Shown piece by piece: positions 34,250 to 43,017 of a DNA stretch of 64,000 bases (position 1 is the stretch's first letter; every line of letters starts with the position of its first letter). This DNA is from an uncultured Bacilli bacterium (lineage in GTDB: Bacteria; Bacillota_I; Bacilli_A; RF39; UBA660), in contig CAKOXX010000004.1 in assembly GCA_934130405.1 (NCBI GenBank), forward strand, positions 1 through 64,000. The letters are read 5' to 3'. A program made the position numbers and the translations under genes. The notes under the pieces are model-generated. The model had not been told where the DNA came from, searched no databases, and worked only from the letters and a program-made list of their open reading frames with translations.

Positions 34250-35995
34250 ATGAGTTTAATTAAACAAATCGAAGGAGACTTAACAAAAAAAATGAATGAA
34301 GCAGCTATTCCAATAGAAAGAGTAATTCTATTAGAAAGTAAACGAAAAGATTTAGGTGATTATCAGTTAAATGATGCAATGAGTCTTGCTAAAATTTTAC
34401 ATAAGAGTCCAATGCTTATTGCTGAAGATATGAAGCGCATTTTAGAAGAAAGTGGTTATTTTGATAACGTTACAATTGCTTCTATTGGTTTTATTAATGT
34501 TTCTTTAAAAAAAGAGATATTAGTAAATTTTGTTAATAATTATTATAATAATAGCGATAAAGATGTTGATTTATTGGAAAAGAAAAAAATCTTTCTAGAT
34601 TATGGTGGTGCTAATATAGCAAAAACCCTTCACGTTGGTCATTTGAGAAGTGCTAATATTGGAGAAGCCTTAAAAAGACTAACAAAAAGATTAGGTCAAG
34701 AAGTAATTTGCGATGTTCATTTTGGAGATATAGGTAGACAATCAGGAATGGTTATTTATGAAATTAGAAATAGATATCCAAATCTTAACTATTTTACTGA
34801 GGAAGAAAGTAATAATTGGGATGAATTACCAATAACAGCTAAAGACTTAGAAGAAATATATCCAGTAGCAAGTCTTAAAGCTAAAGAAGACGAAAGCATA
34901 ATGGAAGAGGTAAGACTTATTACAAAAGAACTAGAAGAAGGAAAACCTAATTATGTTGCTTTATGGGATAAGATTAAGAAAATATCGATTGAAGACATTA
35001 AAGGAATCTATAAAAAATTTAATACTGACTTTGATTTATGGGAAGGTGAGAGTGATTGCTATTCCTATATGGGGCCAATGATAGAAAAATTAAGAAATCA
35101 AGGCTATTTACAAAAAAGCGAAGGAGCTGAAGTAATCGAAGTTAGAGAAGATACCGATAAGGCACCTATGCCTGACCTTGTAGTTGTTAAAAGTAATGGA
35201 GCTACTTTGTATGCCACTCGCGAATTAGCAACAATGGTCTCAAGAGTTGAACGTTTTAATCCAGATGAAATGTGGTATTTAACAGATTTAAGACAAGGAC
35301 TTTATTTTGAACAAGTATTTAGAGCAGCTCATAAGACGAAGATAGTTAGCGATGATACAAAATTATCTTTCTTTGGTTTTGGTACGATGAATGGACCAGA
35401 TGGAAAGCCATTCAAAACAAGAGATGGTGGAGCATTATCTTTAAAAAGCCTTTTAGCTGAAGTAAAGGAAGAAGTAACAGCTCATTCTCATAATCTAGAA
35501 AAAGAGCCAAATAAAGAAGAAATAATTGAACAAATAGCAGTAGCAGCTATTAAATATGCTGATTTACTATCAAATAGAACAACAGATTATATTTTTGATC
35601 CTAAAAAATTTGTAGATGTAGAGGGAAAAACTGGTCCTTATCTTTTATATACTACTATTAGAATGAAATCTTTATTAAAAAAAGCAAAAGAAAATAATTT
35701 AAACTATGAAAAATATACTTCTATAACGGATGAAGTAGAAAAAGAATTGATAACTTTATTATTAAATAAAAATAAAATTTTACATAAAGCATATGATACA
35801 AAAGAGTTAAATGTAATATCAGATTATTTATATCAATTAACTAGCACTTATAGCAAATTCTATGAAAAGTGTCATGTTTTAACAGAAAATAATAAAAATA
35901 TTCAAGAAAACTGGTTACTTTTAACAAAAAATGTATATGATACAAATGTAGAACTATTATCAATTTTAGGAATTGAAATACCTGAAAAAATGTAA
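34250..35995 (+). CDS. argS: Arginyl-tRNA synthetase
   Basis: ArgRS (581 aa) is a class I synthetase charging tRNA-Arg. The N-terminal additional domain is followed by the HIGH motif as HVGH in YGGANIAKTLHVGHLRSAN. The KMSK-like site is degenerate, GKPFKTRDGG, normal for ArgRS. The C-terminal DALR anticodon domain ends the protein. The ATG follows GGGAGGACTAAT. It sits between a DUF1934 gene and rpoE, the Bacillus order. Confidence 0.96.
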   Translation: MSLIKQIEGDLTKKMNEAAIPIERVILLESKRKDLGDYQLNDAMSLAKILHKSPMLIAEDMKRILEESGYFDNVTIASIGFINVSLKKEILVNFVNNYYNNSDKDVDLLEKKKIFLDYGGANIAKTLHVGHLRSANIGEALKRLTKRLGQEVICDVHFGDIGRQSGMVIYEIRNRYPNLNYFTEEESNNWDELPITAKDLEEIYPVASLKAKEDESIMEEVRLITKELEEGKPNYVALWDKIKKISIEDIKGIYKKFNTDFDLWEGESDCYSYMGPMIEKLRNQGYLQKSEGAEVIEVREDTDKAPMPDLVVVKSNGATLYATRELATMVSRVERFNPDEMWYLTDLRQGLYFEQVFRAAHKTKIVSDDTKLSFFGFGTMNGPDGKPFKTRDGGALSLKSLLAEVKEEVTAHSHNLEKEPNKEEIIEQIAVAAIKYADLLSNRTTDYIFDPKKFVDVEGKTGPYLLYTTIRMKSLLKKAKENNLNYEKYTSITDEVEKELITLLLNKNKILHKAYDTKELNVISDYLYQLTSTYSKFYEKCHVLTENNKNIQENWLLLTKNVYDTNVELLSILGIEIPEKM

Positions 35996-36011
35996 ACAGT
36001 ATAAAAAAGTA

Positions 36012-36040
36012 TTGCATTTACATATAAAAGATGATATAAG
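36012..36040 (+). promoter_or_regulatory. rpoE promoter
   Basis: TTGCAT (36012-36017), 17-bp spacer, TATAAG (36035-36040). Confidence 0.6.
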
Positions 36041-36106
36041 TTTATATGACTTGATTAAGAAACAAGTATTCATTTTGAAATATACTTTAATATGGGAGGA
36101 AATAAA

Positions 36107-36556
36107 ATGAAGTTATCAAAAATGAAAAAAGAGGAATTAGAATTATTATCAAATAAGGATATTACATTTTATCTTTTAGAAGAACAAGGAAAACAAAATA
36201 CTGCAGAACTTTTCAAGAGCATTATAACTTTATTAGAACTTCCAAGTAGTACTTTTGAAGAAAAAATTGGGGATTATTATACATCACTTACCACTGATAA
36301 ACGTTTTATAATGTTAGAAGATGGTTGTTGGGATTTAAGAAGTCGTCATACATCTGACAAAATTGCTAAAATGGACGATGAAGATGAGGAAGATGAAGAA
36401 GAAACAGAAGATACAAAAGACGATATGTTATCAGATGAATTAGAAGAAGATAATTATGATTCTGGTGATGTTGATGATGATGACGACTATGTTGACCCTA
36501 ATGAAGATTTAAAAGACTTAGTTGTTGTAGATGAAGAAGAACTAGAGAATGAATAG
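36107..36556 (+). CDS. rpoE: DNA-directed RNA polymerase delta subunit
   Basis: Delta (149 aa) is the Gram-positive RNA polymerase accessory subunit that aids recycling and sets sensitivity to the initiating NTP. The N-terminal HARE-HTH domain (about residues 1-85) contains ITFYLLEEQGKQNTAELFKSI and LEDGCWDLRSRHTSD. The rest is a disordered Asp/Glu tail. I chose the ATG at 36107, seven bases after GGGAGG; an ATG 15 bases upstream overlaps the RBS. The argS-rpoE order is conserved. Confidence 0.93.
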   Translation: MKLSKMKKEELELLSNKDITFYLLEEQGKQNTAELFKSIITLLELPSSTFEEKIGDYYTSLTTDKRFIMLEDGCWDLRSRHTSDKIAKMDDEDEEDEEETEDTKDDMLSDELEEDNYDSGDVDDDDDYVDPNEDLKDLVVVDEEELENE

Positions 36557-36575
36557 TTCTTTTTATGTATAATAT

Positions 36576-36605
36576 TTGCAAGGAATATTCGAGCTATGAT
36601 ATAAT
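36576..36605 (+). promoter_or_regulatory. prfA promoter
   Basis: TTGCAA (36576-36581), 18-bp spacer, TATAAT (36600-36605). Confidence 0.65.
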
Positions 36606-36634
36606 TAGCTAGACAAAGAAAGGACTTGGTTTAG

Positions 36635-37696
36635 ATGATAGAAAGATTAGAAGCTACTCTTACAAAGTACAATCAGTTACAAACCGAATTAATGAGTGAA
36701 GATGTACTAAAAAATATTAATAAAACAAGAGAAATATCTAAAGAAATAGCAGATTTAGAAGAAGTAGTAAATGAATATAAAAGATATAAAAAAGTATTAG
36801 AGTCTATTGAAGATACTAAAGAAATGTTAAGTGATGAAGAATTAAAAGAAATAGCTAAGGAAGAATTAAAAACTCTGGAAGAAGAAAAAGAAAGTATTGA
36901 GAAAGAGTTAGAAATATTATTGATACCAAAAGATCCTAATGATTCTAAGAACGTAATTATGGAAATAAGAGGAGCAGCTGGTGGAGATGAAGCTAATATT
37001 TTTGCTGGTGATCTTTTCAGAATGTATTCAAGATATGCTGAAAAAATCGGACTTAAAACAGAAATAATTAATGCCGTAGAAGGAACAGCTGGTGGTTTTA
37101 GTCAAATAGAAGTTATGATAAAAGGACAAGGAGCTTATTCAAAACTTAAATATGAAAGTGGTTCACATAGAGTACAAAGAGTTCCAGTAACAGAAAGCAA
37201 TGGAAGAATTCAAACATCAACTGCCACTGTTCTAGTAATGCCTGAAGCTGAAGATGTTAACATAACTATTGATCCAAAAGATTTAAGAATAGACATATTT
37301 AGATCATCAGGGTGTGGTGGACAAGGAGTAAATACAACTGATAGTGCTGTTAGAATTACTCATTTACCAACAAATACAGTTGTAACTTGTCAGAACGAAA
37401 GAAGTCAAATTCAAAATAAAGAACAAGCAATGAAAGTACTTAAAGCAAGACTTTATGATTTGGAACAACAAAAACATGACCAAGAATTAGGAAGCGAACG
37501 AAGAAGTAAAATAGGTACAGGTGATAGAGCAGAGAAAATAAGAACCTATAACTATCCACAAAATAGAGTTACAGATCATCGTATTGGTTTTACTACTAAT
37601 AATTTAGATAGAGTGATGAATGGTCAACTCGATGAAATAATTGATGCTTTAACGATGGAAGATCAAAGAAGAAAATTAGCTGGTGAAGAAGAATAA
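36635..37696 (+). CDS. prfA: Peptide chain release factor 1
   Basis: RF1 (353 aa) ends translation at UAA and UAG. The GGQ catalytic motif lies in SSGCGGQGVNTTDSAVRITH. HRVQRVPVTESNGRIQTSTATV precedes it with the PxT-type codon-recognition region (PVTE). RBS AAAGGACTTGGTTTAG. The stop overlaps the start of prmC, the enzyme that methylates the GGQ glutamine, by one base. Confidence 0.97.
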   Translation: MIERLEATLTKYNQLQTELMSEDVLKNINKTREISKEIADLEEVVNEYKRYKKVLESIEDTKEMLSDEELKEIAKEELKTLEEEKESIEKELEILLIPKDPNDSKNVIMEIRGAAGGDEANIFAGDLFRMYSRYAEKIGLKTEIINAVEGTAGGFSQIEVMIKGQGAYSKLKYESGSHRVQRVPVTESNGRIQTSTATVLVMPEAEDVNITIDPKDLRIDIFRSSGCGGQGVNTTDSAVRITHLPTNTVVTCQNERSQIQNKEQAMKVLKARLYDLEQQKHDQELGSERRSKIGTGDRAEKIRTYNYPQNRVTDHRIGFTTNNLDRVMNGQLDEIIDALTMEDQRRKLAGEEE

Positions 37697-38514
37697 TGAC
37701 TGTTGAAGAATTAATAGTTTATGGAAAAAGTAAAACAAGTAGTGATCATGCTAAAATGCTACTTGCTTCTTTTTTAGAAGTAAATCCTTTAGAATTACTA
37801 ACTATATTAGATAAAAAAGTAGATGAAAACATAGAAAAAACATATAAAGATTCGCTAGAAGCATTAAGAGAAAACAAACCAATTCAGTATGTAATTGGAA
37901 ATGTTAATTTCTATGGTTCTAGATTTATTGTAAATAATAATGTCTTGATACCACGTTTTGAAACTGAAGAATTAGTAGAACAAGTAGTTGAATACTCAAA
38001 GAAGTTTAATAAAGATAAATTGAAAATACTAGATTTAGGCTGTGGTAGTGGAGCTATTGGTCTTACTCTAAAAAAGTTAATAAAAAATAGTGATGTTACT
38101 TTAGTTGATATTTCTAAAGAGGCATTAGAAGTAGCTAAACAAAATGCTGTTAACTTAGACCTAGATGTAACTTTTATAGAAAGTGATTGGTTTTCTAATT
38201 TAGAAATTACTAAATATGATATAATCGTTTCTAATCCCCCTTACATCAAAAATGATGAACAAATAGAAGAAATTGTAAAAAATAATGAACCAGCCTTAGC
38301 TTTATACGGTGGTCAAGATGGACTTGACTGTTATAAAAAGATATTGTTTAGTATTAAATCTTATTTAAATGATGAGTATTTAATTGCTTTCGAAATTGGA
38401 GAAAGTCAAAAAGAAGAAATCACTAATCTTGTAATTAATTCTCTTCCAACAGCTATAGTTACTTGTAAAAAAGATTTGTATGGTCGAAATAGAATGATAT
38501 TTGTTAGAAATTAA
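37696..38514 (+). CDS. prmC: Release factor glutamine methyltransferase PrmC
   Basis: PrmC (272 aa) N5-methylates the GGQ glutamine of RF1 and RF2. The SAM site reads LDLGCGSGAIGLTLKKL (about 111-127) and the catalytic NPPY motif is in IVSNPPYIKND. PRFETEELVEQV is the linker signature. It starts one base into the prfA stop. spoIIR follows, as in Bacillus (prfA-prmC-...-spoIIR). Confidence 0.96.
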   Translation: MTVEELIVYGKSKTSSDHAKMLLASFLEVNPLELLTILDKKVDENIEKTYKDSLEALRENKPIQYVIGNVNFYGSRFIVNNNVLIPRFETEELVEQVVEYSKKFNKDKLKILDLGCGSGAIGLTLKKLIKNSDVTLVDISKEALEVAKQNAVNLDLDVTFIESDWFSNLEITKYDIIVSNPPYIKNDEQIEEIVKNNEPALALYGGQDGLDCYKKILFSIKSYLNDEYLIAFEIGESQKEEITNLVINSLPTAIVTCKKDLYGRNRMIFVRN

Positions 38515-38533
38515 ATTAAATAAAAATAAATAA

Positions 38534-38569
38534 ATCACCAATAATATTAATAAGAAAGGTGATTTTTTT
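38534..38569 (+). promoter_or_regulatory. Hairpin sequestering the spoIIR RBS
   Basis: ATCACC (38534-38539) pairs with GGTGAT (38558-38563), which is the core of the spoIIR Shine-Dalgarno (AAAGGTGAT). Seven T and the ATG follow. It looks like a terminator for prmC that also hides the RBS. Confidence 0.6.
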
Positions 38570-39091
38570 ATGAAGAAAATTCTAATTCTTATAAGTTTAA
38601 TTATTATTAGTTTATCGAGTTATAAAAGCTTTAATGAAGAAATTGTAATTCCAGATGAAGCGATAAGATTTAGAGTTGTTGCTAAATCTAATGATGAAAA
38701 AGATCAAGAAATAAAACTCAAAGTAAAAGATAATTTACAGAAGAAATTAAATGATTTACTAAAAAATAGTAGTTCTATAGAAGAAACTAGAAAGTTATTA
38801 AAAGCTAATCAAAATGAATTTTCTTTAATTGTTAAAAATACATTATTAGTTAATAAAGATGATGATATGTATAAAGTAAAATATGGTTTAAATTATTTTC
38901 CTGAAAAGAAATACAAAGGAATAATTTATAAAGAAGGATATTATGAATCATTAGTAGTAACAATAGGAGAAGGACAAGGTGAAAATTGGTGGTGTGTTTT
39001 ATTCCCTCCATTTTGTTTGTTAGATGAAGAAAATAAAACAGAAGTAGAATATCATTTTTATATAAAAGATATGTTGGAAAAATACTTCTAA
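38570..39091 (+). CDS. spoIIR: Stage II sporulation protein R
   Basis: SpoIIR (173 aa) is, in Bacillus, a forespore-secreted signal that triggers SpoIIGA to process pro-sigma-E in the mother cell. A signal peptide or anchor (residues 3-20) is followed by AIRFRVVAKSNDEKDQEIKLKVKD. The family hallmark GEGQGENWWCVLFPPFC lies near the C-terminus. The length is slightly shorter than the Bacillus protein. The position after prmC is syntenic. Its RBS lies in a hairpin, and no sigma-F promoter was found directly upstream. SpoIIGA and sigma-E would have to lie elsewhere. Confidence 0.93.
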   Translation: MKKILILISLIIISLSSYKSFNEEIVIPDEAIRFRVVAKSNDEKDQEIKLKVKDNLQKKLNDLLKNSSSIEETRKLLKANQNEFSLIVKNTLLVNKDDDMYKVKYGLNYFPEKKYKGIIYKEGYYESLVVTIGEGQGENWWCVLFPPFCLLDEENKTEVEYHFYIKDMLEKYF

Positions 39092-39130
39092 TAACTATAC
39101 TTCCTACATAAATTCTAAGTAGGAGGCACT

Positions 39131-39673
39131 ATGAATTTAGGACAATTAATAATTATTTCGATTAGTTTGAGTATGGATGCTTTCTCTTTAGCAATTATCT
39201 ATGGAACGGTTGGACTTGAGAAAAAAATGACTAACTTATTAAGTTTGATGGTAGGTACATTTCATTTTTTTATGCCAATTCTTGGAAGTGTAGTAGGTAT
39301 TTTTCTTTTAGAATCATTTATTCCTAATCCGGATTTATTAATTGGAATAATATTTACGATACTAGCGTGTGAAATGCTTTTTGGTATTAAAGACTTAAAT
39401 AATAATAAAACTAGTATTACAGGAATTTATCAAGCATTATTGTTTGCTTTTAGTGTTAGTATTGATAGTTTTTCAATGGGGATAGGTCTTGGACTTCATG
39501 AAGAAAATATTATCTTATGTGGATTATTATTTTCTATATTTAGTTTTTTGTTTACGAAATTAGGTTTAGATTTTGGGCGTAAACTAACAATTAAATTTGG
39601 GAAAATTGCTAATATTGTAGGAAGTATTATTCTTTTAATCTTAGGAATAAAATATTTAATTTTTAATGTATAA
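39131..39673 (+). CDS. mntP: Manganese efflux pump MntP
   Basis: MntP (180 aa) is a six-helix membrane exporter of Mn(II). The duplicated motif appears as SISLSMDAFSLAI near the start and SVSIDSFSMGIGLG in the second half, carrying the essential Asp residues. TFHFFMPILGS matches the first-repeat block. AGGAGGCACT precedes the ATG. In Bacillus, mntP (ywlD) also lies shortly after spoIIR. Confidence 0.94.
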   Translation: MNLGQLIIISISLSMDAFSLAIIYGTVGLEKKMTNLLSLMVGTFHFFMPILGSVVGIFLLESFIPNPDLLIGIIFTILACEMLFGIKDLNNNKTSITGIYQALLFAFSVSIDSFSMGIGLGLHEENIILCGLLFSIFSFLFTKLGLDFGRKLTIKFGKIANIVGSIILLILGIKYLIFNV

Positions 39674-39712
39674 ATTTTTTAGATATTGCTAATAGTATTA
39701 AGGGAGGCAAAT

Positions 39713-39868
39713 ATGAAAAATCAAAATAAAAATAATAAACAAAGAGAAACAGGAAAAATAAAAAATTGTCCTAGTGCAAAAGAAGTAAATAAAAAAGAAA
39801 TGTTTTCTCTTCAAGATGATTGTCCTAAAGATAATATTGAAAATCAAGAAGAAAATCAAAAAAATTAA
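39713..39868 (+). CDS. Small hydrophilic protein, function unknown
   Basis: This 51-aa protein is rich in Asn, Lys and Glu, with two isolated Cys (NCPSAKEV and DDCPKD) and no membrane segment. I do not recognise it. It has a good RBS (GGGAGG seven bases before the ATG) and is followed three bases after its stop by a perfect terminator. Both support a real expressed gene. The paired Cys-Pro motifs could bind metal or form a disulfide. It may be co-transcribed with mntP. Confidence 0.65.
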   Translation: MKNQNKNNKQRETGKIKNCPSAKEVNKKEMFSLQDDCPKDNIENQEENQKN

Positions 39869-39870
39869 AG

Positions 39871-39899
39871 GAAATTCAGCATTTGAATTTCTTTTTTTT
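39871..39899 (+). terminator. Terminator after the small gene
   Basis: Perfect stem GAAATTCA/TGAATTTC with 5-nt loop and T8 tail. Confidence 0.88.
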
Positions 39900-39926
39900 G
39901 ACAAAAGCTCTATTTTTCTTTATTAT
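39898..39926 (+). promoter_or_regulatory. murA promoter
   Basis: TTGACA (39898-39903) overlaps the T tail of the previous terminator; 17-bp spacer; TATTAT (39921-39926). Confidence 0.7.
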
Positions 39927-40025
39927 ATAGATGTAAGAATTATCTTTGGAGTCATTTTGATTTTCTTGATAGGTAGCAACAAAATAAAAAATAGTAATAT
40001 AATATAGCGAAAGAGAGTAAGATAT

Positions 40026-41279
40026 ATGAAGTTATTAGAGATTAATGGTGGAAAAAAATTAACTGGTACCATCAGAGTTAGTGGAGCAAAAAATAGTGCT
40101 GTAGCATTAATACCAGCAGCAATTTTATCAGATGAAGAAGTAACAATTTGTAATGTCCCAGATATTACTGATACAGAAGCATTATGTGAAATATTGTCAT
40201 TTTTAGGAGCAAGAGTTAAAAGAGCAAGTGAAACTATTGTAATAGATTCTAAAGAAATAGAAAACAAAGAAATACCTGCCACTCTTGCAAAAAAACTTCG
40301 TGCATCATATTATTTTATGGGTGCATTATTAGGTAAATATAAAAAAGTTACTATGTCATTACCAGGCGGATGTTCTATTGGAGCAAGACCAATTAATTTG
40401 CATTTAAAAGGTTTTGAAGCTTTAGGAGCAAAAGTAACAAATAAAGATAATTGTTATATTGTAGAAGCTGATGAATTAAAAGGAAATAATATTTACTTGG
40501 ATTTTGCTAGTGTTGGAGCAACTATTAATATAATGTTAGCAGCAGTAAAAGCGAAGGGAAAAACAATTATAGATAATGCTGCTAAAGAACCAGAAATCGT
40601 AAATGTTGCAACTTTATTAAACAATATGGGTGCAAAAATAAGAGGAGCAGGAACTTCAAGTATTGAAATTGAAGGAGTTGACTATCTAGGAAAATGCTTT
40701 CATGAGGTAATACCAGATAGAATTGAAGCAGGAACTTACGTAATCTTAGGAGCAGCCGTTGGCGAAAACTTGAAAGTAGATAATATTATTCCTGAACATA
40801 TTGAATCATTAACTAGTAAATTAGAGGAAATGGGTGCTTTTTTAGATATAGGTTCAGACTATATTATTGTTAGTAGACAAGATAATTATAAATCGATTCA
40901 TGTAAAGACCCAGACATATCCTGGTTTTCCTACTGATTTACAACAACCACTTACTCCATTATTAACAGCTTGTAAAGGACAAAGTAAGATAGAAGAAACT
41001 ATCTATGAAAATAGATTTATGCATATACCTTATTTAAATTCTATGGGTGCAGATATAAGAGTTAAAAATCAAACTTCTACCATTGTTGGTCCTACTAAAT
41101 TAGTTGGTTGCGATGTAGTAGCAACTGATTTAAGAGCAGGTGCATCCTTAGTAATAGCTGGTTTGATGGCTGAAGGTACTACAAAGATAACAAATGTTGA
41201 ACACATTCTAAGAGGATATGAAAATATCGTAGAAAAATTAACTAATGTTGGTGCTAAAGTAGAAATTAGAGAAATATAA
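40026..41279 (+). CDS. murA: UDP-N-acetylglucosamine 1-carboxyvinyltransferase
   Basis: MurA (417 aa) carries out the first committed step of peptidoglycan synthesis, adding enolpyruvate to UDP-GlcNAc. KNSAVALIPAAIL holds the substrate-binding Lys-Asn near residue 22. The active-site loop PGGCSIGARPINLHL carries the Cys targeted by fosfomycin, and TDLRAGASLVIAGLMAEG is the late family block. RBS AAGAGAGTAAG. Bacillus has murAA in the same neighbourhood (ywzB-murAA-spoIID-spoIIQ). Confidence 0.97.
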   Translation: MKLLEINGGKKLTGTIRVSGAKNSAVALIPAAILSDEEVTICNVPDITDTEALCEILSFLGARVKRASETIVIDSKEIENKEIPATLAKKLRASYYFMGALLGKYKKVTMSLPGGCSIGARPINLHLKGFEALGAKVTNKDNCYIVEADELKGNNIYLDFASVGATINIMLAAVKAKGKTIIDNAAKEPEIVNVATLLNNMGAKIRGAGTSSIEIEGVDYLGKCFHEVIPDRIEAGTYVILGAAVGENLKVDNIIPEHIESLTSKLEEMGAFLDIGSDYIIVSRQDNYKSIHVKTQTYPGFPTDLQQPLTPLLTACKGQSKIEETIYENRFMHIPYLNSMGADIRVKNQTSTIVGPTKLVGCDVVATDLRAGASLVIAGLMAEGTTKITNVEHILRGYENIVEKLTNVGAKVEIREI

Positions 41280-41311
41280 TATTATGACTCTAATTTTTTT
41301 AGGTGATAAAA

Positions 41312-42061
41312 ATGAAACACAAGAAATTAATAGTTTTTATACTATTACTTCTAATAATTTATTTTATTTATATTACATTTCATGATGATAAAATTAATTA
41401 CTTATCAATTGGTGATTTTTTATCAGTAGGAGTTAATGCTTACAATGAAAAAAGCTATGGTTATAGTGATTACATAGCTAATTATTTAAAGGAAAAAGAC
41501 TTATTAAAAAATTATAGCAAGGATTTTGCAAATGCTGATTTTCGAATATCTGATTTACAGCACCAGTTAGATATGAATCAAGTCATTAATAAACAAAATA
41601 AGTCATTATCTTTCAAAAAATGTTTAAGAGAAGCAGATTTAGTAACAATATCAATAGGTGCAAATGATTTGTTGACAGAAATTAATATGTCAACAAGTGA
41701 TATAGAAGTAATAGAAGAAGATAAAATATTAGAAATATTTTCTGATAAAATGTTAGATTTTGAAAAGTTATTAAAAGATATTAGAAAATATAATAATGAA
41801 GAAATAATAGTTTTAGGTTATTATAATCCTTATGAATACAAAAAAATAATTCCAGATAGAATTTTCAATTATTTTGATAATAAAATGAAAAATATTACAG
41901 AAAAGTATGATATTAAATTTATTTCCTTATTTCAGTTATTCAAAAATAATGAAAACTATTTGCCAAATCCTATAAATATTCATCCTTCAACTTTGGGATA
42001 TGAAGCCATATATAAGCAAATAGTAAAGCAACTTGACCAAAAAACACTTGCCTTTCACTAA
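41312..42061 (+). CDS. SGNH/GDSL hydrolase-like lipoprotein relative with altered active site
   Basis: This 249-aa protein has an N-terminal membrane anchor (residues 5-22) and an SGNH-hydrolase fold resembling Bacillus YpmR. Block I reads LSIGDFLSVG where the family has GDSL, so the nucleophile Ser is Phe36. Block III GANDLL is intact. Block V reads NPINIHPSTLGY, with Asn where the catalytic Asp of DxxH is expected. Two triad positions are thus replaced, suggesting a non-catalytic or repurposed protein. The ATG at 41312 follows TTAGGTGATAAAA; a GTG nine bases earlier lies in that RBS. Confidence 0.8.
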   Translation: MKHKKLIVFILLLLIIYFIYITFHDDKINYLSIGDFLSVGVNAYNEKSYGYSDYIANYLKEKDLLKNYSKDFANADFRISDLQHQLDMNQVINKQNKSLSFKKCLREADLVTISIGANDLLTEINMSTSDIEVIEEDKILEIFSDKMLDFEKLLKDIRKYNNEEIIVLGYYNPYEYKKIIPDRIFNYFDNKMKNITEKYDIKFISLFQLFKNNENYLPNPINIHPSTLGYEAIYKQIVKQLDQKTLAFH

Positions 42062-42135
42062 AAAGTTTGATATATTATTAGCGGTTAGTCAATTACTATG
42101 ATATTTAATGTATCATGGCGGAAGGAGAGAAGAAA

Positions 42136-42354
42136 ATGAAAAAAGGAATTCATCCAGATTATAAGACTTGTAAAGTAACTTGTGCTTGTGGAGAAACATT
42201 TGAAGTAAAATCAAATAAAGAAGAACTAAATGTTGAAGTTTGTTCTAAATGTCATCCTTTCTATACAGGAAAGCAATCACGTGCTTCACGTACAGGTCGT
42301 GTTGATAAGTTTAATAAAAAGTATGGTTATAGTCAAGATCAAGAGGAAGCTTAA
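42136..42354 (+). CDS. rpmE: 50S ribosomal protein L31 (zinc-binding form)
   Basis: L31 (72 aa) starts MKKGIHPDYKTCKVTCACGETFEV. The Cys residues at the start and CSKCHPFYTGKQ make the zinc-binding C+ form, which can be swapped under zinc limitation. The ATG at 42136 is placed after GGAAGGAGAGAAGAAA; an in-frame ATG 21 bases upstream overlaps this RBS and a leader hairpin (ATGATA...TATCAT, 42099-42118). Confidence 0.96.
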   Translation: MKKGIHPDYKTCKVTCACGETFEVKSNKEELNVEVCSKCHPFYTGKQSRASRTGRVDKFNKKYGYSQDQEEA

Positions 42355-42368
42355 TTGCTTCTTTTTTC
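42346..42368 (+). terminator. Terminator after rpmE
   Basis: GAAGC/GCTTC stem with 6-nt loop and T6 tail; its 5' arm lies in the last codons of rpmE. Confidence 0.75.
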
Positions 42369-42402
42369 TTGCTATTAAAACTAAAAAATGATATTCTCAA
42401 TG

Positions 42403-42560
42403 TGTTGATAAAGATATCTTTCTAGAAAAGTATGAACAATTTCTGTGGAAAAAGTAAAATATACAAGAAAGTTATCAACAAAGCCTGTGGAAAAAAATTT
42501 TGCAAGTATTTTGTGATTTTACTTGTGGAAAAAATTTATTAATATAATAGTTGTGGAAAA
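42403..42560 (+). promoter_or_regulatory. DnaA-box cluster upstream of rpiB
   Basis: TGTGGAAAA, the same variant as in oriC, occurs at 42444, 42486, 42524 and 42552. TGTTGATAA is at 42403 and inverted TTATCAACA at 42472, each one base from consensus. Six boxes in 158 bp, far from oriC, resemble the DnaA-box clusters that titrate DnaA in Bacillus. They could also regulate rpiB. Confidence 0.65.
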
Positions 42561-42570
42561 GAGGAAAAAT

Positions 42571-43017
42571 ATGAGAATAGGAATAACATCTGATCATAGA
42601 GGATTTAAATTGAAAAATGAATTATTTAAAAAATTAGAAGAAGAATATGACATTGTTGATTTTGGAACATTTAGCGAAGAAAGTGTTGATTATCCTGATT
42701 ATGCTTTTAAATTAGGTGAAGAAGTAGCTACTAAAAATCTTGATTATGGTATTGCTATATGTGGAAGTGGAATTGGAATAAGTATAGCTTGCAATAAAGT
42801 AAAAGGAGTACGAGCTGCTAGAGTAGTAACATTAGATGATGTTTTTGAAACAAGAAATGATAATGATGCCAATATAATTTGTCTTAGTGAAAAAAATACT
42901 ATTGAAAAAGCGTACAATTTAGTTAAAAAATTTATTGAAATACCTTTTTCAAAAGTAGAAAGACATCAAAGAAGAATAGATAAAATTACAAAATATGAGG
43001 AACATAATGAGTGCTAA
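42571..43017 (+). CDS. rpiB: Ribose-5-phosphate isomerase B
   Basis: RpiB (148 aa) interconverts ribose 5-phosphate and ribulose 5-phosphate. MRIGITSDHRGFKLKN and VDYPDYAF are typical, and the active-site Cys lies in GIAICGSGIGISIACNK. The ATG at 42571 follows AAGAGGAAAAAT; an earlier GTG would extend the protein through the DnaA-box cluster and is rejected. It overlaps the next gene by 11 bp. Confidence 0.94.
   Translation: MRIGITSDHRGFKLKNELFKKLEEEYDIVDFGTFSEESVDYPDYAFKLGEEVATKNLDYGIAICGSGIGISIACNKVKGVRAARVVTLDDVFETRNDNDANIICLSEKNTIEKAYNLVKKFIEIPFSKVERHQRRIDKITKYEEHNEC

Noticed and set aside
39816..40007. 63-codon frame overlapping the small gene terminator and murA promoter
   Set aside because: It reads through a perfect terminator and promoter, has no RBS and looks like a frame shadow.
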